The notes beneath the pieces are model-generated. The model did not search any database and was not told the DNA's origin. It was given only the letters and a program-made list of their open reading frames with translations. 6,305 nt of DNA from an uncultured Prevotellaceae bacterium (lineage in GTDB: Bacteria; Bacteroidota; Bacteroidia; Bacteroidales; Bacteroidaceae), in the NCBI GenBank assembly GCA_902803455.1, contig CADCQC010000152.1:1-6305 (forward strand). The letters run 5' to 3'. Shown here in pieces: positions 1 to 6,243 of this stretch; within the stretch, counting starts at the first letter, position 1, and each line of letters begins with the position of its first letter. The position numbers and the translations under genes are program-made.

Positions 1-468
1 AATGTTGATGTTGGGAGTCCAAAACGACAGACTCTGATAGCGGTTGATGACTCCACTGCGCCGGGCAGTGTTGGCTTTGGCGCGTGCCTCATCACTGGCG
101 GCATCAAATACACGCTGCACAAGGGCGTCATCAAAGGTGGCTGCCATGCCGATGGTGGCGGGAAAAACAGTGGCAAAACCGTTGCGGGCAACTCCATGGA
201 GAACCTCGTTCCACCAATCAAACTGAGGGATTCCAAGGCGCTTGATGGCGGGGGAGGAACTTTTCATCAGACTGGCTTTCTCTTTCAGCGTCAGACGGGA
301 ACAGAGATCTGCTGCTCGTTGCTCTGCAGAGAGTGTCGGGTCTTGGTATGGATACGTTTGGGAATAGACTGTGGAACACACACCACATGTCAGAAATAGA
401 AGGAGTGACATGCGGGAGGATATGCTGCGACGGATGCGTGTCGCAATACAGAATGGATTAAATAACAT
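1..468 (-). CDS. Secreted glycoside hydrolase family 3 (beta-glucosidase/beta-xylosidase type), N-terminal part, truncated by window edge
   Basis: The reverse strand is open without a stop from an ATG at 468 to position 1, giving 156 residues. Residues 20-36 form a hydrophobic signal peptide ending in VYS before Q37, a plausible signal peptidase I site, so the enzyme should leave the cytoplasm. The mature part opens with YPYQDPTLSAEQRAADL (39-55) and LTLKEKASLM (59-68). It continues with FDWWNEVLHGVARNG (83-97), TVFPATIGMAATFD (100-113) and SFWTPNINI at the edge. This is the standard start of bacterial GH3 enzymes, which remove terminal glucose or xylose from plant oligosaccharides. The catalytic nucleophile and acid/base lie outside the window, so the sugar cannot be named. 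The start is uncertain. M1 has AAGGA only 2 nt upstream. M20 (codon 409-411) begins right at the hydrophobic stretch and would give a more normal signal peptide. The gene is divergent from the Fe-S operon. Confidence 0.9.
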   Translation of the reverse strand, partial: MLFNPFCIATRIRRSISSRMSLLLFLTCGVCSTVYSQTYPYQDPTLSAEQRAADLCSRLTLKEKASLMKSSSPAIKRLGIPQFDWWNEVLHGVARNGFATVFPATIGMAATFDDALVQRVFDAASDEARAKANTARRSGVINRYQSLSFWTPNINI

Positions 469-502
469 ATTCCTTAGGTTGATAATTGATAAAGTGATAG
501 GC

Positions 503-514
503 TTTTTGCAAAAA
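503..514. repeat. 12-bp perfect palindrome TTTTTGCAAAAA in the divergent spacer
   Basis: Positions 503-514 read the same on both strands. The palindrome overlaps the -7 box (509-516) of the minus-strand GH3 promoter and extends toward its expected transcription start. That is where a repressor operator could sit, but an A/T-rich spacer can produce such a palindrome by chance. No T-run hairpin context suggests a terminator. Confidence 0.4.
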
Positions 515-538
515 TAAAAAAAAAGGATGAAAAACAAA
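509..538 (-). promoter_or_regulatory. Bacteroidota-type promoter for the GH3 gene
   Basis: Read on the minus strand, TTTG (538-535) is followed by 18 nt and then TATTTTTG (516-509). This matches the Bacteroidota sigma-ABfr pattern of a TTTG -33 element and a TAnnTTTG -7 element. The start of transcription would fall near 503, giving a leader of about 35 nt before the ATG at 468. The spacing equals that of the promoter before the right-edge gene, which supports the call. Confidence 0.6.
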
Positions 539-558
539 AGATTATGGATATTAATTAG

Positions 559-566
559 TATATTTG
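559..566 (+). promoter_or_regulatory. Putative -7 promoter box for the Fe-S/aldo-keto reductase operon
   Basis: TATATTTG is a perfect TAnnTTTG box 28 nt before the ATG at 595, implying a short leader of about 20-25 nt. The expected -33 position (537-540) reads AAAG, not TTTG. The promoter may therefore be weak or depend on an activator. No other plus-strand TAnnTTTG box was seen in the spacer. Confidence 0.5.
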
Positions 567-594
567 CAATCAATAAATTAAAATTATACACTCT

Positions 595-2067
595 ATGCTA
601 AGAAAAATAAGGTTGATTTTGGCGACTATCACATTCGTCAGTATCACGCTACTATTCTTGGATTTTACGGGGACAATGGCTCATTGGGTTGGATGGTTGG
701 CCAAAATACAATTTTTGCCGGCTGTCCTCGCGCTCAATTTGGTCGTGGTCGCAGTTCTGATTTTGCTCACGCTCGCTTTCGGACGTATCTATTGTTCGAT
801 TATCTGTCCTTTGGGTGTGATGCAGGATATAGTGGCCAGACTGAATAGGAAAAAGAATAAATACGGTTTTTCCAAAGCGGTCACCTGGCTCCGTTATACA
901 ATGCTGGTGATCATGGTCCTGGCCATCATCTTGGGGATTGGATCACTGATGGCTATCCTCGCTCCTTACAGCAGTTATGGAAGAATGGTCACACATCTTC
1001 TTCAACCTATTTGGAAAATGGGTAACAATGTGTTGGCTTCTTTGGCGGAGCAGGCCGACAGCTATGCTTTTTATCACACGGAGGTGTGGATGAAGGGAAT
1101 GCCGACTTTGATCATCGCCTTGTTGTCTTTCATCATCATCGCTTTCCTGGCCTATAAACATGGGCGCACATATTGCAACACGATATGCCCTGTAGGCACT
1201 GTGCTGGGATTCGTCGCCCGATTCTCTGCGATGAAGGTGTTCTTTGTTCCTGAGAAATGCAGAAACTGTTCGCTCTGCAGTAAAGGGTGCAAGGCTGCTT
1301 GTATTGATTATAAAACCCACAAAGTGGACTACAGCCGATGTGTCGCTTGCGGCAACTGCATAGAAAAATGCAAGTTCGGGGCTTTGAAATACGGACATCC
1401 CACGGCTACGGCCACAAATCCTTCTGGGGATGATGGCGTGGATAAGGGACGTCGGTCAATGATTGTGGCTACGGCTATTGTCGCATCCGCTGCCGTCGCA
1501 CAAGAGAAAAAGAAGGTTGACGGGGGATTGGCTACTATTGAAGACAAGGTGGCTCCTGAAAGGACGACACCGATCACTCCTCCTGGATCAATGAGTGCCA
1601 AGAATATGGCCAAACGATGCACGGCTTGCCAGTTGTGTGTCTCTGAATGCCCCAATGAGGTGCTGAGACCATCGGGTGGTCTGATGACGCTCATGCAGCC
1701 GGTCATGTCTTATGAAAGAGGGTATTGCAGACCTGAGTGCACGCGTTGCTCAGAGGTCTGTCCCACTGGGGCCATCAAGCTGGTCAGTCACGAACAAAAG
1801 TCTTCTGTTCAGATAGGTCATGCGGTCTTTGTCAAGAAAAATTGTGTCGCCATCAACGATAAGGTGGAGTGTGGCAATTGTGCCCGACATTGTCCCACAG
1901 GTGCCATTGAGATGGTGCCGCTTGATGAGGAAGATGAGAATACGCCCTTCATCCCTGCTGTCAACGAGGAACGGTGCATCGGATGTGGTGCTTGTGAGCA
2001 CTTATGTCCGGCTCGTCCATTCTCGGCAATCTATGTGGAAGGCCATGAGGTGCATAAAGAAATCTAA
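595..2067 (+). CDS. NapH-NapG-like fused membrane polyferredoxin (4Fe-4S quinol dehydrogenase type)
   Basis: The protein has 490 residues. Residues 1-200 look like NapH, with hydrophobic helices at about 6-23, 42-62, 102-122 and 171-187. After helices 2 and 4 come the signature motifs GRIYCSIICPLG (C67, C71) and GRTYCNTICPVG (C194, C198). Two ferredoxin motifs follow, C222/225/228/232 (with an extra C236) and C249/252/255/259. At 286-303 a twin arginine (GRRSM) precedes a short Ala/Val-rich stretch ending AVAQ, resembling a Tat signal. Residues 328-480 follow NapG/MauM order: a PPG segment, then C342/345/348/352, C378/382/385/389, C417/426/429/433 and C461/464/467/471. In Nap systems NapH and NapG are separate proteins that pass electrons from quinol to the periplasm. 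Here they appear joined. No nap reductase gene is nearby. The next gene, 25 nt downstream, encodes an exported oxidoreductase and is the likely partner. There is no clear ribosome binding site before the ATG. The family call is firm. The electron route is inferred. Confidence 0.85.
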   Translation: MLRKIRLILATITFVSITLLFLDFTGTMAHWVGWLAKIQFLPAVLALNLVVVAVLILLTLAFGRIYCSIICPLGVMQDIVARLNRKKNKYGFSKAVTWLRYTMLVIMVLAIILGIGSLMAILAPYSSYGRMVTHLLQPIWKMGNNVLASLAEQADSYAFYHTEVWMKGMPTLIIALLSFIIIAFLAYKHGRTYCNTICPVGTVLGFVARFSAMKVFFVPEKCRNCSLCSKGCKAACIDYKTHKVDYSRCVACGNCIEKCKFGALKYGHPTATATNPSGDDGVDKGRRSMIVATAIVASAAVAQEKKKVDGGLATIEDKVAPERTTPITPPGSMSAKNMAKRCTACQLCVSECPNEVLRPSGGLMTLMQPVMSYERGYCRPECTRCSEVCPTGAIKLVSHEQKSSVQIGHAVFVKKNCVAINDKVECGNCARHCPTGAIEMVPLDEEDENTPFIPAVNEERCIGCGACEHLCPARPFSAIYVEGHEVHKEI

Positions 2068-2092
2068 ACAACCATTCAATATAGAATCTAGG

Positions 2093-3520
2093 ATGAAAAA
2101 ATTATCAAGACGTAATTTTCTAAAAATATTGGGTGGTGCCTCGGTGGCTACTACCGCTGCTATCACTGGGTGCAGAAAAGATCCACAGTTATCTCAGGCA
2201 CAAGAAGAGTATAAGAATCAGGTGGAGCCACCCATGGGAAAAATGACTTATAGGGTCAACCCAAAGACACAGGAGAAAGTGTCCTTGCTCGGGTATGGTA
2301 TGATGCGACTGCCATCGGAAAAAGATACCAAAGGTGGAGAGGACAAAATCGACCAGGAGATGGTCAATAGATTGGTGGATTATGCCTTTGAGCATGGCGT
2401 AAATTATTTTGATACCTCACCTGCTTATTGTCAAGGGCATTCCGAGGCTTCCACTGGTATCGCTCTCCATCGATATCCCAGGGATAAGTATTTCGTCGCT
2501 ACCAAGATGTCAAATTTCAATCCTGAGACTTGGAAACGAGAGAAGGCCATCGAGATGTACCGCAACTCGATGAGGGATCTGCAGGTGGATTATATCGACT
2601 ACTATCTCCTACACGCTATCGGTGGCGGTGGAATGGAGAATCTGCATCAGAGATACCTCGATAATGGTGTCCTTGATTTTCTTGTCGAAGAAAGAAAGGC
2701 TGGACGGATACGTAACTTGGGCTTCTCATACCATGGCGACATCAAGGTGTTTGATTACCTGCTGTCTGAGCATGAGAAATATCAATGGGATTTCGTGCAG
2801 ATCGAACTCAATTATCTGGATTGGGATTATGCCAATGAGATTAATCCTGATAACACGGATGCCAGTTACCTCTATGCGGAATTAAAAAAAAGAAATATCC
2901 CTGCTGTGATTATGGAACCGCTTTTGGGTGGCAGATTGTCTAAACTGCCGCAATTCCTCGTGGCAAAACTCAAACAGCAGGATCCGGACAAGTCGGTGGC
3001 CTCATGGGCTTTCAGATATGCAGGATCGCCTGATGGAGTGCTTACTGTGCTGAGTGGCATGACATATATGGAGCACCTGAAGGATAATCTGCTGACCTAT
3101 TCTCCGCTCGTTCCTACTACCGAAGAGCAGAATGAGATGCTTTATGAGGTGGCTCGAGAAATCGTGGGACTGGAAAACATTCCTTGCAACGATTGTAAAT
3201 ATTGCATGCCATGTCCGTATGGCATAGATATTCCTGGTATCTTTGTTCATTACAACAAATGCAAGAATGAAGGAAGGATGCCTTTGAAAAATATGGCCGA
3301 GGAATATAGCCGCCGCAGAAGAGAATATCTCATCGGACTGGATAGGGCTGTGCCGAAGATGAGACAGGCTGATCATTGCATCGGATGTGGACAATGTGAG
3401 CCGCACTGTCCTCAAGGTATCAAGATCACTCGCGAACTGCACAAAATATCAGAATTCGTGGAAGACCTTAGGCAGCATCCGGAGATCATCATGGGAAATG
3501 ATGAGAATGATGAGGCATAG
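2093..3520 (+). CDS. Tat-exported aldo/keto reductase lipoprotein with C-terminal 4Fe-4S ferredoxin domain
   Basis: The protein has 475 residues. Its N-terminus carries SRRNFLK (5-11), a textbook Tat motif. An Ala/Thr-rich core and the lipobox ITGC (lipid Cys C27) follow, predicting a folded, lipid-anchored envelope protein. Residues 60-350 are an aldo/keto reductase barrel with the whole catalytic tetrad: D107, Y112, K138 and H174 (YYLLH). Barrel motifs such as IMEPLLGGRL and a late LSG...KDNL segment are also present. The C-terminus binds iron-sulfur clusters at C365/368/371/374 (CNDCKYCMPCP) and C429/432/435/439. This arrangement matches the COG1453-type AKR-ferredoxin family. The ATG at 2093 is chosen because it starts the Tat signal exactly. 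The frame is open back to 1820, but that stretch lies within the upstream gene. The gene sits 25 nt after the NapHG-like gene and is surely co-transcribed. Its substrate is unknown. AKRs normally use NAD(P)H, which is not expected outside the cytoplasm, so Fe-S delivered electrons are a reasonable alternative. Confidence 0.88.
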   Translation: MKKLSRRNFLKILGGASVATTAAITGCRKDPQLSQAQEEYKNQVEPPMGKMTYRVNPKTQEKVSLLGYGMMRLPSEKDTKGGEDKIDQEMVNRLVDYAFEHGVNYFDTSPAYCQGHSEASTGIALHRYPRDKYFVATKMSNFNPETWKREKAIEMYRNSMRDLQVDYIDYYLLHAIGGGGMENLHQRYLDNGVLDFLVEERKAGRIRNLGFSYHGDIKVFDYLLSEHEKYQWDFVQIELNYLDWDYANEINPDNTDASYLYAELKKRNIPAVIMEPLLGGRLSKLPQFLVAKLKQQDPDKSVASWAFRYAGSPDGVLTVLSGMTYMEHLKDNLLTYSPLVPTTEEQNEMLYEVAREIVGLENIPCNDCKYCMPCPYGIDIPGIFVHYNKCKNEGRMPLKNMAEEYSRRRREYLIGLDRAVPKMRQADHCIGCGQCEPHCPQGIKITRELHKISEFVEDLRQHPEIIMGNDENDEA

Positions 3521-3556
3521 AGGTGGCATTCATTGAATCTTTTTGTTGAACTGTAT

Positions 3557-3748
3557 ATGGAAGAGACTATTTCATACGAAAAAGCTGTCACTGAGTTGGA
3601 GGAGATCGTGAGGAAAATGGAAAACGACCAACTCGATATCGACTCACTCACTAATCAACTTAAAAGAGCCAAACAACTCATCCGTCTTTGCAACGACAAA
3701 TTGACAAAGACGGATGAGGAAATCAAAACTATTTTGGAAGGTGATTGA
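3557..3748 (+). CDS. xseB: Exodeoxyribonuclease VII small subunit
   Basis: The 63-residue product is almost entirely helical and charged. It opens METISYEKAV-like (MEETISYEKAVTELEEIV) and continues with the hallmark MENDQLDIDSL and an IRLCNDKL segment, ending KTDEEIKTILEGD. This is the XseB pattern and a normal length for the family. XseB subunits bind the catalytic XseA chain to make the cytoplasmic nuclease that degrades single-stranded DNA into oligonucleotides. XseA is not in this window. The ATG at 3557 is preferred over an in-frame TTG at 3533 because the family begins at this Met. The gene follows the AKR gene by 36 nt and may share its transcript. No Shine-Dalgarno sequence is visible. 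Its 3' part contains a perfect 14-bp inverted repeat, described separately. Confidence 0.9.
   Translation: MEETISYEKAVTELEEIVRKMENDQLDIDSLTNQLKRAKQLIRLCNDKLTKTDEEIKTILEGD
3677..3718 (-). terminator. Candidate relA terminator: perfect 14-bp inverted repeat inside xseB
   Basis: CTCATCCGTCTTTG at 3677-3690 is the exact reverse complement of 3705-3718, with a 14-nt loop between (3691-3704). Read on the minus strand, the hairpin begins 48 nt beyond the relA stop codon and is followed by TTGTTTGGCTCTTTT, a loosely T-rich tract. On the plus strand the sequence after the stem is not T-rich. The hairpin therefore suits termination of relA better than of xseB. It is wholly inside xseB codons. The T tract is interrupted, so terminator function is only a proposal. 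The inverted repeat itself is certain. Confidence 0.5.
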
Positions 3749-3765
3749 CCGGCAAATAGGCTGTC

Positions 3766-5973
3766 TCAGATTCGTTCCACTTGTTTCACACCTTTCACCG
3801 TGCGGAGCTTTTTAATGAGAGCTTCCAAATGTGATGTGTCATCAAGTTGCACCACCAGAATGCCACTGAACAGGCCATCATGACTGTCGATGTTGATAGA
3901 GCGCATCATGATCTTCTCTTCTTTGGAAATGATGCTCGTGATGTTGTTCACAATGCCGATGTCATCATTTCCCACCACCCGGAGGGTGATGGCGTATTGA
4001 GAGGAGCCTTTGCCGCTCCATTTGGCCTTCACTACGCGATAACCGAAACGACGACGTAACTCTGGAGCGTTGGGACAGTCTGTGCGGTGGACCTTGATGC
4101 CTCCATTCACTGTCACAAAACCGAAAATGTTGTCTCCATAGATGGGATTGCAGCAGCGGGCTAACTGATAGTCTATACCTTTGAGGTTGCGGTCGATCAC
4201 AAGCACATCGTCGTTCTTGCGGGTGTATTCCTCATCTGGATTCTCATAATTGAATTCCTCCGCACTGCGGACTGGTTGCTGAGGGGCGTTGCCCAACAAA
4301 TAGTTGCGAACTTCCACATATTTTTCAATGACTTCATTGGGGTCAATCTTCTCTTCTGCCAATTGTTTGTAGAAGTCACTCGTTTCCTTGAATCCCATTT
4401 TCTTGAGCAGATGCGACATCGTCGACTCCTCCAACTCAATCTTCTTGTTCTTGAAACGCCGCTCAAGCATCTCTTTGGCATAAAGACCGTCTTTCACTTG
4501 GGTCTCTTTCAGCGCCAGACGGATCTTCGACTTTGCCCTCGATGATTTCACAATCTGAAGCCAGTCTTGCTTGGGCTTCTGGTTGTTGGAGGTCAGAATC
4601 TCTACCGTATCACCGCTATGAAGCATTTCTCTCACGGGCACCATCTTGCCGTTGATACGGGCGCCTACACAGTGATTTCCCACATTGGAGTGGATGTGGT
4701 AGGCAAAATCAAGTACGGTGGCGCCTTTTGGGAATTTCAACAGATCTCCTTTGGGGGTGAAGACAAACACTTCGTCTTCATATAGATCCATCTTAAACTG
4801 GTCCATCATCTGAAGGTCGTCCTTGCTCTCAAGGGCTGCACGGATGTTTTTCAACCAGTCGTCGATATTGGAGTCGCCTTTCACACCCTTATAGCGCCAA
4901 TGGGCTGCTAAACCGCGCTCAGCAATCTCGTCCATCCGTTCAGAGCGTATCTGTATTTCCACCCATTTGTTTTCTGGACCGAGCACTGTGATATGAAGGC
5001 TTTCATAACCGTTGGATTTGGGCACGGAGAGCCAGTCGCGCATACGCTTGGGGTTGGGCTGATACATGTCGGTGATGATCGAAAAGGTCTGCCAGCATTG
5101 CATCTTCTCCTTCTCTATTGGCGCATCAATGATGATACGGATGGCAAATAGGTCATAAATGCCTTCAAAACCACATTTCTGCTGCTTCATCTTCTGCCAG
5201 ATGCTGTGGATGCTCTTCGTGCGACCTTTCATGTGAAACCGAAGACCGGCTTCATGCAATTTGGCCTCAATAGGACCGATGAAACGTTCAATATAGGCAT
5301 CGCGTGAGCGTTTGGTGGCATTGAGCTTGTCCTTGATCATGTAGTAGGCATCATGCTCCAGATATTTCAGACTCAGATCTTCCAATTCGCTCTTCAACTT
5401 ATAGAGACCGAGCTTATGGGCCAATGGGGCATAGAGATATGAGGCTTCTTCAGACACTCGTTGCTGTTCTTCCTTCTTATCGGTATCACGGATCTGGCGC
5501 ATCAGATTCACACGATCGGCTATCATGATCAGGATCACACGCATGTCTTCGGCAAACGACAGCAGCAGACTCCTGAAATTCTCACTTTCTACAGCGGGAC
5601 TTTTCTTATAAAGTTCCTGCACGCGACCTAAACCATGGATAATCTGTGCGACACCGGGACCGAAATCTGCCACCAACTCCTCGTTGCTGTGATGTTGACT
5701 GGCTTGTGAGAAATAGATGATGATGGCCAACAGTCCTTCACGGCGAAGGCCGGTCTCCTCGATCGCTATACGCGCGGTCTGAAGACCAAATAAAATAGGG
5801 TTAAGACCAAAAACATCGCGCTGGACCGTCTGGAGTTCAAGGGCTTCTTTGATATATTCATCTATCTTCGCTATGTCTCCTGGCGATAATGAGTCGCCCA
5901 GCATCTCACGAAGTGCTAACATCTGTTCGGTAACGGCTTGCTGTTCTTCTCTTGAAAATTCCAATCTCTCCAT
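3766..5973 (-). CDS. relA: RelA/SpoT-family (p)ppGpp synthetase, long form with degenerate hydrolase domain
   Basis: The 735-residue protein has the full long RSH architecture. Residues 50-200 are an HD-hydrolase-like domain. Residues 245-362 are the (p)ppGpp synthetase domain, with GRTKSIHSIWQKM, IYDLFAIR (D274), NGYESLH (Y323) and VEIQIRS (E339). TGS spans 401-461, a conserved-cysteine/zinc-finger-like region contains RCCNP (C607, C608) with H629 and C633, and ACT covers about 660-735. The synthetase residues that bind nucleotide and metal are present, so it should transfer pyrophosphate from ATP to GDP/GTP during starvation. The hydrolase HD pair, normally in a FLHDVVED-like segment, is replaced by IIIYFSQ (84-90). 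In the later ADR motif D153 remains but the usual Asn four residues on is Leu. I therefore infer synthesis without hydrolysis, as in proteobacterial RelA; a second RSH enzyme elsewhere would be needed. The gene converges on xseB with 17 bp between stops. Confidence 0.93.
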   Translation of the reverse strand: MERLEFSREEQQAVTEQMLALREMLGDSLSPGDIAKIDEYIKEALELQTVQRDVFGLNPILFGLQTARIAIEETGLRREGLLAIIIYFSQASQHHSNEELVADFGPGVAQIIHGLGRVQELYKKSPAVESENFRSLLLSFAEDMRVILIMIADRVNLMRQIRDTDKKEEQQRVSEEASYLYAPLAHKLGLYKLKSELEDLSLKYLEHDAYYMIKDKLNATKRSRDAYIERFIGPIEAKLHEAGLRFHMKGRTKSIHSIWQKMKQQKCGFEGIYDLFAIRIIIDAPIEKEKMQCWQTFSIITDMYQPNPKRMRDWLSVPKSNGYESLHITVLGPENKWVEIQIRSERMDEIAERGLAAHWRYKGVKGDSNIDDWLKNIRAALESKDDLQMMDQFKMDLYEDEVFVFTPKGDLLKFPKGATVLDFAYHIHSNVGNHCVGARINGKMVPVREMLHSGDTVEILTSNNQKPKQDWLQIVKSSRAKSKIRLALKETQVKDGLYAKEMLERRFKNKKIELEESTMSHLLKKMGFKETSDFYKQLAEEKIDPNEVIEKYVEVRNYLLGNAPQQPVRSAEEFNYENPDEEYTRKNDDVLVIDRNLKGIDYQLARCCNPIYGDNIFGFVTVNGGIKVHRTDCPNAPELRRRFGYRVVKAKWSGKGSSQYAITLRVVGNDDIGIVNNITSIISKEEKIMMRSINIDSHDGLFSGILVVQLDDTSHLEALIKKLRTVKGVKQVERI

Positions 5974-6040
5974 ATCTTTTCGTTCTTCGGTATAATGTGA
6001 GTATGGGATGCGTTTTGGCTATTAGACGGCATCATCATTG

Positions 6041-6048
6041 CAAAGGTA
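6041..6048 (-). promoter_or_regulatory. Putative -7 promoter box for relA
   Basis: On the minus strand 6048-6041 reads TACCTTTG, a perfect TAnnTTTG match. It lies 67 nt before the relA ATG, implying a leader of roughly 60 nt. No TTTG is found at the usual distance upstream (the position 18 nt away reads TCTA). The call therefore rests on one element only. Confidence 0.42.
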
Positions 6049-6172
6049 TTAATTTAATCCGAGAAATAGAAATATATCAAGTTAATTTATCTTCTAAAGC
6101 TATTCTGTTCTCATACCTTGATCTCTTTACAAAAATCTTTAGATACGAATGTGAAAAAATACACTATTTATT

Positions 6173-6202
6173 TTTGATTTCGGGAAAAAGTAAGTAAATT
6201 TG
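6173..6202 (+). promoter_or_regulatory. Bacteroidota-type promoter for the right-edge gene
   Basis: TTTG (6173-6176), 18 nt, then TAAATTTG (6195-6202) gives both consensus elements with the same spacing as the GH3 promoter. The transcription start would be near 6209, with a leader of about 35 nt before the ATG at 6244. It is divergent from the relA promoter in the same spacer. Confidence 0.6.
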
Positions 6203-6243
6203 TGACATAATACAACATTCACGTTATTAAATCTAATTTTATT

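Noticed and set aside
44..399. Two short plus-strand open frames (44-226 and 196-399)
   Set aside because: They are antisense to the GH3 coding frame, which is open throughout and has clear family motifs.
943..1398. A 151-codon minus-strand open frame within the polyferredoxin gene
   Set aside because: The opposite strand encodes membrane helices and ordered cysteine motifs. The antisense product has no recognisable domain.
595..2067. A nitrate reductase (Nap) gene cluster
   Set aside because: The protein resembles NapH and NapG, but no napA, napB, napC, napD or napF gene is in the window. The neighbour is an aldo/keto reductase.
1820..2092. In-frame upstream extension of the aldo/keto reductase by 91 codons
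   Set aside because: It overlaps the Cys-rich end of the polyferredoxin gene in another frame, and its translation has no domain character. The ATG at 2093 begins a perfect Tat signal.
3533..3556. TTG start giving xseB eight extra residues
   Set aside because: XseB proteins start at the MEET-like Met. The extra residues are not part of the family, and an ATG is available at 3557.
3749..3765. Terminator in the 17-bp gap between the xseB and relA stops
   Set aside because: The gap is too short for a hairpin plus T tract, and no inverted repeat is seen in it.
5952..6197. An 81-codon plus-strand open frame in the spacer between relA and the right-edge gene
   Set aside because: It starts with TTG inside the relA coding region, has low-complexity A/T-driven content and no recognised motif, and runs through the promoter regions.
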